Made by a program: the position numbers and the translations under genes | The notes under the pieces: generated by a model | Databases searched by the model: none | The model's input: only the letters and a program-made list of their open reading frames with translations | Told to the model about the DNA's origin: nothing | Part shown: one piece after another, positions 23,101 to 34,137 of the stretch | Position numbering within the stretch: position 1 is the stretch's first letter | Layout: every line of letters begins with the position of its first letter | Assembly: GCA_034440635.1 (NCBI GenBank) | Contig: JAOTON010001898.1 | Location: 1,018,501 to 1,082,500, forward strand | DNA length: 64,000 nt | Direction: 5' to 3' | Source of the DNA: Lepas anatifera | Taxonomy: Eukaryota > Arthropoda > Thecostraca > Lepadidae

Positions 23101-24662
23101 CTACAGGCCGCCACTGCTACTGATACCGCTACTGATGCCGCTACTGCTACTGATGCCGCTGCTGCTACTGATACCGCTACTGCTGCCGCTACTGCTACTG
23201 CTGCCGCTACTGCTACTGATACCGCTGCTGCTGCCGCTACTGCTACTGATACCACTACTGCTACTGATGCCGCTACTGCTACTGATGCCGCTACTGCTAC
23301 TGATACCGCTACTGCTACTGATACCGCTACTGCTGCCGCTACTGCTACTGATACCACTACTGTTGCCGCTACTGCTACTGATACCACTACTGCTGCTGAT
23401 ACCGCTGTTGCTACTGATACCGCTACTGCTGCCGTTACTGCTACTGATGCCGCTACTGCTACTGCTGCCGCTGTTGCTACTGATACCGCTACTGCTGCCG
23501 CTACTGCTACTGATACCACTACTGCTGCTGATACCGCTGTTGCTACTGATACCGCTACTGCTGCCGTTACTGCTACTGATGCCGCTACTGCTACTGCTGC
23601 CGCTGTTGCTACTGATACCGCTACTGCTGCCGCTACTGCTGCCGCTACTGCTACTGATACCACTACTGCTGCTGATACCGCTGTTGCTACTGATACCGCT
23701 ACTGCTGCCGTTACTGCTACTGATGCCGCTACTGCTACTGATACCGCTGTTGCTACTGATACCGCTACTGCTGCCGTTACTGCTGCTGATGCCGCTACTG
23801 CTGCTGATACCGCTACTGCTGCCGTTACTGCTACTGATGCCGCTACTGCTACTGCTGCCGCTACTGCTACTGATACCGCTACTGCTGCCGTTACTGCTAC
23901 TGATGCCGCTACTGCTACTGATACCGCTGTTGCTACTGATACCGCTACTGCTGCCGTTACTGCTACTGATGCCGCTACTGCTACTGATACCGCTGTTGCT
24001 ACTGATACCGCTACTGCTGCCGTTACTGCTACTGATGCCGCTACTGCTACTGATACCGCTGTTGCTACTGATACCGTTACTGCTGCCGTTACTGCTACTG
24101 ATGCCGCTACTGCTACTGATACCGCTGTTGCTACTGATACCGCTACTGCTGCCGTTACTGCTACTGATGCCGCTACTGCTACTGATACCGCTGTTGCTAC
24201 TGATACCGCTACTGCTGCCGTTACTGCTACTGATGCCGCTACTGCTACTGATACCGCTGTTGCTACTGATACCGCTACTGCTGCCGTTACTGCTACTGAT
24301 GCCGCTACTGCTACTGATACCGCTGTTGCTACTGATACCGCTACTGCTGCCGCTACTGCTACTGATACCACTACTGCTGCCGTTACTGCTACTGATGCCG
24401 CTACTGCTACTGATACCGCTGTTGCTACTGATACCGCTACTGCTGCCGTTACTGCTACTGATGCCGCTACTGCTACTGATACCGCTGTTGCTACTGATAC
24501 CGCTACTGCTGCCGTTACTGCTACTGATGCCGCTACTGCTACTGATACCGCTGTTGCTACTGATACCACTACTGCTGCCGCTACTGCTACTGATACCGCT
24601 ACTGCTGCCGCTACTGCTACTGATTCCGCTACCGCAACTGCTGCCGCTACTGCTACTGATAC
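23101..24662. repeat. ACT/GCT-rich array with 66-bp higher-order period
   Basis: Built of ACTGCT, ACTGAT and GCCGCT hexamer-like blocks. From about 23880 to 24560 they form a higher-order unit of 66 bp (22 codons, seen as AAVTATDAATATDTAVATD repeats). All six frames are largely open, so the 500-residue frames here are artefacts. Same composition and orientation as 28549-28853; the Penelope palindrome separates the two blocks. Confidence 0.95.
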
Positions 24663-25056
24663 CATGATGATAATGTTATAAAAAATTAACCGGCAATCGC
24701 TCATAGTATAATTAAATTGAAAATGCCAAATAGTATATTGATATTTCGACGGCGTGTCTTCTTCAGGAGCAAGTTGTGAATTTGAAAGTCATTGATAGCA
24801 ATGATTTTTAAATTCAATTTGAATTTAGGGCGAACAGCAAGCAGGTAAACGTGAAAACAATGTTTAACATCTCGTGAAGGATACAGTGTGATGAGTTACC
24901 TACAAAAAGAGACATTTAAAAACTACAGGATACAGAAACTAAACACACATAAAAGCACAGTATGCAACAAAACTATGGATGTAACAGTGAGTAAAAACAA
25001 TTTTCAGCGATGGATGTGTGGTGGTATGGCGAGTGTTTATGCGTGGTGGTTTGGTC

Positions 25057-26571
25057 TTAAGTGGTATAAGTGTATGTGTATGGTACTGGTTGTAGGAGGC
25101 GCCACGAGGAGAATTGCTTATTTATTTGTGGTCTGCGGTTTCGGATTTCTATTGATTCTTTAATTTTGCATTCTGCCGAGTCTTTACAAACATGAATAAT
25201 TTTTATTGCGAAGTCCTTGTCTGTGATGCGTGTAGTGGGGTGATGTGATATGGTGTGGTCTCCTAGATACTTACCCTTTTCTTTTCTCCTAGCGTGTCCT
25301 AAATGTTCCAAGAAGCGGGTACGGATTTGGCGAGTAGTTTCCCCTATATAAAACATGTTGCAAAGTAGGCATGTGATAAGGTATACTGTATTTTTGATGT
25401 GGCACCTCCCCTGTAACCCGGCGTCGCATGTGCTGCATGATTTCCTGTGTCCTTTAGGGCATGGTGGTGGGTTTAGTGATGATCTTATGAGGATGTTTGA
25501 GAGTGTTTCACCACTCTTCCAGGCTATCGTAATGTCTAGGTCTGTGGATCTGGCTGCGGTGGTGATCTTGTGCGTGAGCTGCTCATCAATGTATGGGAGA
25601 GAGATGTAAGTTGTGTTCCTGTTCTTGTTCTTGGGACGTGGTTGGCATTGTTTATATTTGGCAGAGTTTTGTATGTTTTTGATGAGTTTGGCCGGGTATC
25701 CGTTCGACATAAATAGTTCCATGATTTTTTCTAGGCCACGGTTTTTTGCAGGTAGGTCTGATCCCAGCCGGATGGCTCTAAGTGACTGTGCGTGTATAAC
25801 TGATCTTTTAGTTTGCATAGGATGAGCGGAAGTGAAATGTAGAATTGTCGGCGCCGTCATGGGTTTTATATAGAGTTCTGTGGTGTACTTTCCAGAGGGA
25901 TGTACGGTCAGGAGGGTGTCTAGAAATGGAATCTGTTGATGTTGAGAGTGGTCTGACCTATCTATGCTGAACTTGAGAGCCGGGTGAAAATCATTGATGA
26001 AAGTGAAATATTTCGTTAGGGTCTCTGAGCCATGTGTCCATATTCCAAAGATGTCATCTATATATCTTAAGTAAATGATAGGTTGCAATTCACTGGCTGA
26101 TAGGATCAGGGATTCAATGGTGTTCATAAAAGGATTGCCAATGGGGGTGCTATACGGCTGCCCATTGCTATGCCCTTAGTTTGTTTGAATATTTCCCCCA
26201 AATCTGACGTAATTGTTGTTAAGACAATGCTTTAAAAGTGATTCTAAGTCAGGAATAGTAAGGCCAAATAAGTTGATTTTATTGGTGTGAGTACGTATCA
26301 TTTCAATGGTCGAGCTGATGGCCTCTGCTGTGGGTATGTTACCATAGAGATTATTGACATCCATAGTGAAGGCTATTGTACCGGCTGGGAAGTTGTATGG
26401 AAATTTTACCTTGATTCTGTCCAAATAGTCGTAGGTGTTTGTAAGATGACCCGGGACAAATACTAATAGCTGTGTGATAATACGCTCGAGGACCCATGAC
26501 AACTTGTCAAACTCAAAAGACATGTCAAAAGACAAACTCCCGGATAAGGTGATACAATCAATCAATCCCAC
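25057..26571 (-). pseudogene. Penelope-like RT/GIY-YIG, left arm
   Basis: Minus-strand copy. RT motif A reads DVNNLYGNIPTAEA; the catalytic loop is RYIDDIFGIWTHG; then IPFLDTLLTVHPSGKY. A Cys/His cluster CPKGHRKSCSTCDAGLQGRC precedes the GIY-YIG region VYLITC, then FYIGETTRQIRTRFLEHLGH. The frame breaks twice between motif A and YIDD, around the GIAMGSRIAPPLA segment (26120-26200), at the same places as the right arm. The N-terminal RT region is missing. Confidence 0.88.
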
Positions 26572-28117
26572 AGAGTCGAGGACAGCCGAGCTATACGGCT
26601 TACCTAAAACTCATAAGCCTAACAACCCACTTCGACCCATCGTATCGGCCTGTGGGGATCCATTGGACAAGTTGTCATGGGTCCTCGAGCGTATTATCAC
26701 ACAGCTATTAGTATTTGTCCCGGCTCATCTTACAAACACCTACGACTATTTGGACAGAATCAAGGTAAAATTTCCATACAACTTCCCAGCCGGTACAATA
26801 GCCTTCACTATGGATGTCAATAATCTCTATGGTAACATACCCACAGCAGAGGCCATCAGCTCGACCATTGAAATGATACGTACTCACACCAATAAAATCA
26901 ACTTATTTGGCCTTACTATTCCTGACTTAGAATCACTTTTAAAGCATTGTCTTAACAACAATTACGTCAGATTTGGGGGAAATATTCAAACAAACTAAGG
27001 GCATAGCAATGGGCAGCCGTATAGCACCCCCATTGGCAATCCTTTTATGAACACCATTGAATCCCTGATCCTATCAGCCAGTGAATTGCAACCTATCATT
27101 TACTTAAGATATATAGATGACATCTTTGGAATATGGACACATGGCTCAGAGACCCTAACGAAATATTTCACTTTCATCAATGATTTTCACCCGGCTCTCA
27201 AGTTCAGCATAGATAGGTCAGACCACTCTCAACATCAACAGATTCCATTTCTAGACACCCTCCTGACCGTACATCCCTCTGGAAAGTACACCACAGAACT
27301 CTATATAAAACCCATGACCGCGCCGACAATTCTACATTTCACTTCCGCTCATCCTATGCAAACTAAAAGATCAGTTATACACGCACAGTCACTTAGAGCC
27401 ATCCGGCTGGGATCAGACCTACCTGCAAAAAACCGTGGCCTAGAAAAAATCATGGAACTATTTATGTCGAACGGATACCCGGCCAAACTCATCAAAAACA
27501 TACAAAACTCTGCCAAATATAAACAATGCCAACCACGTCCCAAGAACAAGAACAGGAACACAACTTACATCTCTCTCCCATACATTGATGAGCAGCTCAC
27601 GCACAAGATCACCACCGCAGCCAGATCCACAGACCTAGACATTACGATAGCCTGGAAGAGTGGTGAAACACTCTCAAACATCCTCATAAGATCATCACTA
27701 AACCCACCACCATGCCCTAAAGGACACAGGAAATCATGCAGCACATGCGACGCCGGGTTACAGGGGAGGTGCCACATCAAAAATACAGTATACCTTATCA
27801 CATGCCTACTTTGCAACATGTTTTATATAGGGGAAACTACTCGCCAAATCCGTACCTGCTTCTTGGAACATTTAGGACACGCTAGGAGAAAAGAAAAGGG
27901 TAAGTATCTAGGAGACCACACCATATCACATCACCCCACTACACGCATCACAGACAAGGACTTCGCAATAAAAATTATTCATGTTTGTAAAGACTCGGCA
28001 GAATGCAAAATTAAAGAACCAATAGAAATCCGAAACCGCAGACCACAAATAAATAAGCAATTCTCCTCGTGGCGCCTCCTACAACCAGTACCATACACAT
28101 ACACTTATACCACTTAA
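26474..28117 (+). pseudogene. Penelope-like RT/GIY-YIG, right arm
   Basis: Plus-strand copy, longer at the 5' side: it includes LYGLPKTHKPNNPLRPIVSA before motif A. Frame lost near 26980 and again near 27045, around GIAMGSRIAPPLA. Downstream is one 356-codon open stretch with RYIDD, the Cys/His cluster and GIY-YIG. In that stretch it differs from the left arm by only two residues (RTRFLEH to RTCFLEH, KESIEI to KEPIEI). Reverse transcription and target cleavage would be the ancestral roles; this copy is broken. Confidence 0.88.
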
Positions 28118-28407
28118 GACCAAACCACCACGCATAAACACTCGCCATACCACCACACATCCATCGCTGAAAATTGTTTTTACTCACTGTTACATCCATA
28201 GTTTTGTTGCATACTGTGCTTTTATGTGTGTTTAGTTTCTGTATCCTGTAGTTTTTAAATGTCTCTTTTTGTAGGTAACTCATCACACTGTATCCTTCGC
28301 GAGATGTTAAACATTGTTTTCACGTTTACCTGCTTGCTGTTCGCCCTAAATTCAAATTGAATTTAAAAATCATTGCTATCAATGACTTTCAAATTCACAA
28401 CTTGCTC

Positions 28408-28430
28408 CTGAAGAAGACACGCCGTCGAAA
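28408..28430 (+). ncRNA. hammerhead-like hairpin in Penelope 3' region
   Basis: CTGAAGA, one base, GAC, loop ACGCC, GTC, GAAA. The mirror copy in the left arm lies near 24743-24765. See the matching motif at 2453-2475. Confidence 0.4.
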
Positions 28431-28548
28431 TATCAATATACTATTTGGCATTTTCAATTTAATTATACTATGAGCGAATGCCGGTTAATTTTTATAACAT
28501 TATCATCATGACTTTCACGCTCATTACAACACTTCAAACTCTTAAAAC

Positions 28549-28853
28549 TTGCTACTGATACCGCTACTGCTACTGATGCCGCTACTGCTGCCGCTACTGC
28601 TACTGATACCACTACTGCTGCCGCTACTGCTACTGATACCGCTACTGCTGCCGCTACTGATACTGATACCGCTGTTGCTACTGATACCGCTACTGCTACC
28701 GCTACTGCTACTGATACCGCTACTGCTACTGATATCGCTACTGCTGCTGATATCGCTACTACTGCTGATATCGCTACTACTGCTGCTACCGTTTACTGCT
28801 ACTGCTGCTGATACTGCTACTACCGCTACTACTGCTAATGCTACTGCTACTCA
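28549..28853. repeat. ACT/GCT-rich array abutting the exon D donor
   Basis: Same repeat type as 23101-24662. On the sense (minus) strand the exon D donor GTGAGTAGC continues directly into AGTAGC-type repeats. Confidence 0.92.
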
Positions 28854-28854
28854 C

Positions 28855-28997
28855 GCAGGAGCCACCGCCGTCTCAGACAGTTTAAACACGTGGATGGTCT
28901 CCGTGTTACTGCTCAGCGCCAGGAACTGCGAGTCCGGTGAGAAGCACATGCTGGAGATCTGCGCACACCGCTTCAAACCCCGCCGCAGCTCGTACGC
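28855..28997 (-). CDS. WIPI2: WIPI2-like exon D with LRRG lipid-binding motif
   Basis: 143 nt, phase 0 in and phase 2 out (47 codons plus GC). Begins AYELRRGLKRCAQISSMCF and ends NTETIHVFKLSETAVAP. The LRRG motif at residues 4-7 of the exon is the signature of PROPPINs, whose two arginines contact phosphoinositide headgroups in the two binding pockets. Acceptor is GGCAG|GCGTAC; donor is CCTGC|GTGAGTAGC. The donor runs directly into an AGTAGC-type array, which on the plus strand occupies 28549-28853. The following intron is 9.8 kb. Confidence 0.93.
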
Positions 28998-29251
28998 CTG
29001 CCGGCACGGTGGGACTGAGCAGACACGAGAGCCGCGCTGTAGCCTGCCGGCTTCGGGGGAGATAAATATCTGCTCAAGGCGATACAAAATCATAAATGTT
29101 AGTGAGACGAGTAATGACCTGATAATCTGGCATTCTACTTCATATGATTTTACTAATAAGATAGCATACAATTTTCGAAAAAAACACTTCGTATCAGATG
29201 ACAGTAGGCGAATAGCAATAAGGCCGAGAATATGAATCGTTTGCCCAGGGA

Positions 29252-29475
29252 CGGATCCAGGACATCCAGGCCCAGGGGCCGGGCGGATCCAGGACATCCA
29301 GGCCCAGGGGCCGGGCGGATCCAGGACATCCAGGCCCAGGGGCCGGGCGGATCCAGGATATCCAGGCCCAGGGGCCGGGCGGATCCAGGATATCCAGGAC
29401 CAGGGGCCGGGCGGATCCAGGACATCCAGGCCCAGGGGCCGGGCGGATCCAGGACATCCAGACCCAGGGGCCGGA
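29252..29475. repeat. 32-bp minisatellite, about 7 copies
   Basis: Unit GATCCAGGACATCCAGG plus CCCAGGGGCCGGGCG. Starts after GGACGGATCCAGG, which resembles a small DNA-transposon end. Since 32 is not a multiple of 3, the frames run through three phases; no gene. Confidence 0.95.
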
Positions 29476-29560
29476 CTGGCCTAGTGGCTTCGTTGCCAGT
29501 CTTCGGATCGGATAGCATGGATTAACGTGGGTTCAATCCCCACGGCGGGAAGCCGCCTTC
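29472..29560 (+). mobile_element. tRNA-like SINE head
   Basis: A-box-like TGGCCTAGTGG near 29477 and a T-arm-like CGTGGGTTCAATCCCCACG near 29526-29544, with a pairing 5-bp T stem. No matching acceptor stem, so a tRNA-derived SINE or tRNA relic rather than a tRNA gene. Confidence 0.55.
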
Positions 29561-31117
29561 CGTGTCCGATCTGACCCGGTGGAGAGGATCCTTAAACACC
29601 CACGCCAATACTCCCTGTAATTGCCCAGCCTGCCACACAGTTGCCTCCGATCAGCCTCTGCCTATGCATTAACTATAGGTACTCAAACAAGGGGGTGTGG
29701 CTTGAGTCTCCTAGTCTCCCTTGCACCCGGCATTACGCCAGCCATTTTCACCAGTCCTCCGTAGTCGACAGAAGGACCTTTCAACAACAAAAAAGAAACA
29801 CACACACACACACAGCAGGAGCGAGCCACAAAAGTTAGTAGAATAAATCCTGTTTCCGTGGGATAGATGATTCCATTAACCAATGTGAACAGCTCTGCAC
29901 ATTTTTGGCCTATCAAGATCATTTTACGTTCTTGATAATTGTCTTGATAAAGATGGACAATTTTGAAAATGGGAGATTTTTCGAACGGACATTCCCATTG
30001 GAAATTGGTCGGGCTCAAACGCAGGCCCGACCACAACACCCTTCCGACCACAAAACCCGCCCGACCACACCACCCCACAGTGTTCTAACGGAGCCGAAAG
30101 TGGGGACATCATTCAATATCTCAGGAAGTATGAAGCCCAGATCAATAATTTTGGTATCAATCGAAAGCTCTGTTCCCACAGATTATGTGGACAAAATATG
30201 AATGTCAAGACCTGACCACAGCGGACATGACTGGCAGGTATTTGACCCTAGGTCAGCAGCAAAAAATCAGTATGTATATGTAGACCTGTGTCTACTGTTG
30301 CTGGACGAAGTGCGCTAGCACTATTGTTATCGGTGACGTCACTGTGCCGCATCCTGTGACGTCATCGTGAGCCTCTGCCGGCTAGACAGCAGATGTCGCT
30401 CAAGTCTTCCGGTTGGAAACTGATTTTCTGAAAGATAGGTTATTTGATTTCTAGGCTTATGTGGTGAACTTCTCTTGTCAAATGTTAATACAACTAATTA
30501 GTGTCCGCACTTATTTTCACCGTGAGCATTTATTACTGCCCACATAACTTGCCCTTCCGGCTCTGCCCCGACTGCCGCCTGGCGGCCAGGTCAAGCGTTG
30601 ACCCCGGGTCATTTCCGCTACAGCATCGAGCGAGAGCGCACGTGTGTGTGCGGGTGACACCTTCCTGTGAACGTAAGTGTATTCGGAAATTCTGTTGCGA
30701 CTATTTGATATTTGATATGGCATTGTAAACGTGTTTGCGTAAAACCTGATTGATTCTAACGGTGTTAAATTTAGATGTGATTTATATTGGTTTGTGATTT
30801 ATGAGTTACTTGTGGTTTGCTAGGTTCTTGTCAAACGAGTGTTTGAATATTTGAAATGTTTCCCAGGGCAGAATTATGAAGATTTGAAGTCACGAGATGT
30901 TATAAAATAAAACCAGAAACGGCATCACTACTTTTGGACGACCGAGACAGCGGAAGCAGTTTGAGCATGCGGCTCATACCGACGGGGCCATGAGGAGACC
31001 CCGTCTACATATATATGATAATAAGGGGGCTTTGCATGGATGTTCTAGTTAATTTCCAGTCACTTTAAGTGTATACGCGCGATATTCTTGACATTGAAGA
31101 GGTTATTTAACCCTCGC
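29561..31117. other. unassigned intronic DNA
   Basis: Segment 29640-29745 weakly resembles the DNA element at 45934-46197. Around 30025-30075 sit about three copies of a CCCGACCACAACACCC-type unit, the same motif as the 17-bp array 3 kb away. Two TGACGTCA palindromes occur at 30334-30341 and 30357-30364. No gene. Confidence 0.35.
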
Positions 31118-31640
31118 TTAACACACGCAGTGGAGGGGGCCCCAAAGTACCCCCACCTATTTTTCCAAAGCAGCAAGAGAACTTTTCTCCGCCGGAAAAC
31201 GCTACTCTGCCACATTTGAGAGAATTTATGATGCCGTCGATTAATTAAGAAATTTTGCAAATCGGTCAATAATTTTTTTACTTATAGGCCTTCACAGTCA
31301 GACCTATATTTTGAGACCGTCGCTCTTGGGTGGTCGCACCAGTTCGCCTGCACTGTAGACCGACTGATAATGTCATAACGTCATATAATCAGGTTATATG
31401 TCAATATTAACCCACAAGGTCAAGGTCAAGGTCAAAGGTCTCATGTCAAAGTTATTGACCGCAGTATTCCGGTCAGGCATTACTCAGTATGACGTATATT
31501 ATGCTATGACTATAGTTAGGGCTACTCTGGGCCAAAGTCACAGGTCAAGGTCAAGGCTTTTCAAGGTCAAGCCCTCATTTCCCACCCAAAGGCTGCTATA
31601 GTTCCGGTTATATTTTATATAACCACTCCCTTCCCCTTGG
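31118..31640 (+). mobile_element. AGGTCA-rich element, TTAACAC terminus
   Basis: Opens TTAACACACGCAGTGGAGGG, matches the element at 57091-57984 (shared AGTCAGACCTATATTTTGAG and dense AAGGTCA repeats near 31420-31570), and lacks a clear right end. Confidence 0.6.
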
Positions 31641-33002
31641 GTGTGCTACTGCATGCATCCACGAAGACGAAATTCATCACATTCAACGGTGATATGTTTG
31701 TTCATACACCAGCATAATGGAATCAGATTCCTACTGAATAAATACGAAACCTTGGCTTGGTCCATGACCGAACTGTAGTTTTTTACGGGATTGGCGTTGC
31801 GTCGAACGCACAGAACTATTTTTCCAACGAACCTGCCTCACGTTTTATGTCACCCTGTGTGTACTTACTTACTTGGTAAATATCCGTGAGCTGCTCGTTC
31901 GCCTTTTCAATGAAATTCCCAAGTTCAAATGCTGTATCAACTGTAAGCAGGTTTACCTGCGTTTCTACACTTATTCGCACCTCCATGTTTACAGCATCCA
32001 GTTCGAAACTCAAGTGACGATAAAAAGAACATGCAACAAGTGCGTGTGCGTGCTGTGAGACTCTATTCCCTGATGTTATTTGAAGTGAACTTCGCAAACG
32101 AGGAAGGGTTAATTTATGTATCTCGGTTCTCACCCCATCGTGCGGTCTGAAAATGGCCTGTGCAAATACTAGCTGCGATTCTACGAATGGTTACTGGGTA
32201 TGCTTGTGTACAGAGACATGAATTGAAAGCTTGGTTTTCCCATACTGTAACCATTGCACTTTTTCACAATTATTGAGTGAAGACGTCAACGACAGTAGGT
32301 TAAAAAGTCCAGTCGACCAGCAATGTCAACAAAAAGTGCTCATTTAACTCATTGTAACCAATGCACTGAACCTTCGCCGTGCCCCGGCCCAGCTCCCTTC
32401 TAGCCTCCAGGCATACCTCGTCGACGGCCGCCGCCCCCGACCGACAGTGCGCGCGACATGCCTCTGTATAATATGTCACCACCACCACTGCCGCAGCGTG
32501 ACGCAGCTGAAACTTGCGGGGCAGGTAGACGAAACATCCTGCCATAGTTTCAAAGTGGTCCCAGGGTGGGGCAGGCGACGCAATTTTTTGTATGCTTATC
32601 GATAATTGACATAGTCTCAAAATGTATGTGAAATGTATATGGTACATATTGTGCTCTCCAAATTTAATTGCAGCGATCACTGGAAAAAAATATGTACAAA
32701 ATCGCATTCTTCATGCCTTAAGCTTTCTAATGCACCTTGGTTTGTCTCATCTTGTACGTTCTCTTAGCCTACAAAAAAGCATCGAAAATGAGCATTTCTC
32801 TTGGCCTTTATTGTGTTATGTGGCGAGAGGTTCAAAGACAGCAGTTTGATGCCTTGTCGCGTCGACTTCAAAGGCCTTAAATTTTTTCTTTGCCATTTTC
32901 TGATACTCTGGTCATTTTGCTACTAGTTGCAAACATCAAAATCAGTTTCAAAAATAGTCAGAAATTCGAATAATGTCCTAATTTTGGCCTCCCTTAGAAC
33001 AC
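31641..33002. other. unassigned intronic DNA
   Basis: Nothing recognised. Confidence 0.3.
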
Positions 33003-33374
33003 TGTGCACCCGCCCGACCACACTACCCGCCCGCCACACCACCCACCCGACCACAACACCCGCCCGACCACACCACCCACCCGACCACAACACCCACCCG
33101 ACCACAACACCCGCCCGACCAAACACCCCCCACCACAACACCCGCCCGACCACACAACCCGCCCGACCACACAACCCGCCCGACCACACCACCCGCCCGA
33201 CCACAACACCCGCCCGACCACAACCCCCCCGCCCCCACCACAACACCCGCCCGACCACAACACCCGCCCGACCACAACACCCGCCCGACCACAACCCCCC
33301 CCCCACCACAACACCCGCCCGACCACAACACCCGCCCGACCACAACACCCGCCCGACCACAACACCCACCCGGC
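33003..33374. repeat. 17-bp minisatellite, about 22 copies, next to exon C donor
   Basis: Unit CCCGCCCGACCACAACA with small variants. On the sense strand each unit has GGGCGGG, so any two neighbours supply four G-runs (G-quadruplex potential). It stops about 10 bp from the exon C donor. Confidence 0.95.
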
Positions 33375-33386
33375 TGCGGCACTCAC

Positions 33387-33521
33387 CTTGGAGCCGTCCT
33401 TTACGTTGAAGACTCTGATGACAGTGCCTTTCTCGGAGGCAGTTGCCACCTGCGAGCCTCCGGCGTTGAAGGCCACGGCGGCAACCGGAGAGTCGTGTGC
33501 TGGCAGCATGGTCTTGGCTTG
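33387..33521 (-). CDS. WIPI2: WIPI2-like exon C
   Basis: 135 nt, 45 codons, phase 0 at both ends. Peptide begins [18 protein letters not shown] and continues through [18 protein letters not shown] to KDGSK. This is the WIPI blade with the AHDSP and [13 protein letters not shown] signatures. Acceptor CCGCAG|CAAGCC and donor TCCAAG|GTGAGTG are both strong. The 421-bp intron to exon B is the shortest between B and D. A 17-bp G-rich (sense strand) array begins about 10 bp into the next intron. Confidence 0.95.
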
Positions 33522-33887
33522 CTGCGGAGATCACACTTTGCATCAGCAGCTCTCAGGGTGATGCACCATGGCGGCGCAAAAACTAATGTAGAAGACAGCT
33601 GCAAATAAGGCTCACCCGCCGACATTCATCTAACATTGATGATAGGTTTCAGTCTACTCTGATGGCAAAGCCGCTGAAGCCGGATCACTAGCAGTTATAG
33701 ACGGACCAGTGCACTGAAGTTGACTTGCAACGGAGCAGGGCGGCTCTTTCGTTGACTGACAGCAAGCACAACCGCAGCCAGCTGACAATGAGAGCCCTCA
33801 CCTGCATGTTTTCGCATTAGCACTTTACTCCCTTTAAGCCGCAAGCTGATTTGCAGATATGCACTAAGCTGATATATCTCAACTGCT

Positions 33888-33892
<5 letters not shown>

Positions 33893-33935
<43 letters not shown>

Positions 33936-33942
33936 CTCTCAC
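33893..33942. repeat. CT (sense GA) microsatellite at exon B donor
   Basis: About 24 CT units with one CG interruption. On the sense strand they begin inside the donor, GTGAGAGAGCGAGAGA. Confidence 0.95.
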
Positions 33943-34137
33943 CAGGTTCAGGGCGTCGAACACCTGCAGCTCGCCGATGCTGGCCGAGCCGGGGTAGGCC
34001 AGGTAGCAGGCGTCGCTGTTGGTGCTCAGCGCACACACGCCGCGCGGGTTGGCCGGCGTGTCGCGGATGGTGTGGATCAGCTTCATGTCCCGTATGTTGT
34101 GAATGTACAGCGATTCCTCCAAACACACCACCAGACG
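33943..34137 (-). CDS. WIPI2: WIPI2-like exon B
   Basis: 195 nt, exactly 65 codons, phase 0 at both ends. Begins [19 protein letters not shown] and ends [11 protein letters not shown], with [12 protein letters not shown] in the middle, one of the best conserved WIPI segments. The acceptor is CAG at 34138-34140 with CTGAC about 20 nt upstream as a possible branchpoint. The donor CTG|GTGAGAGAG runs straight into a GA microsatellite. The exon's first 32 or so bases are the first unit of the huge 64-bp array, so this exon contributed the array unit, or was its seed. Joins to exon A as LNRA-RLVV, where vertebrate WIPI2 has LNRQ-RLIV. Confidence 0.95.

Larger units (their letters stand above)
24664..28509. 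mobile_element. Penelope-like element as a 3.85-kb palindrome
   Basis: Two copies of one Penelope-like element meet at their 5' sides. The minus-strand copy is the left arm (24664 to about 26512), the plus-strand copy the right arm (about 26667 to 28509). The 154-bp centre holds 5' RT sequence belonging to the right copy. Outer ends are ATGATGATAATG and its complement. Arms are nearly identical. The array repeats on both sides have the same orientation, arguing against a simple fold-back assembly error. Confidence 0.9.

Noticed and set aside
23028..24704. Frames of 510-558 codons (VAVSVAVAA, TATDTATA, LLLLIPLLL)
   Set aside because: Low-complexity ACT/GCT array translated in different frames; no start context or domain.
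29472..29560. Functional tRNA gene
   Set aside because: The T arm is good but the acceptor stem does not pair and the anticodon arm is not canonical.
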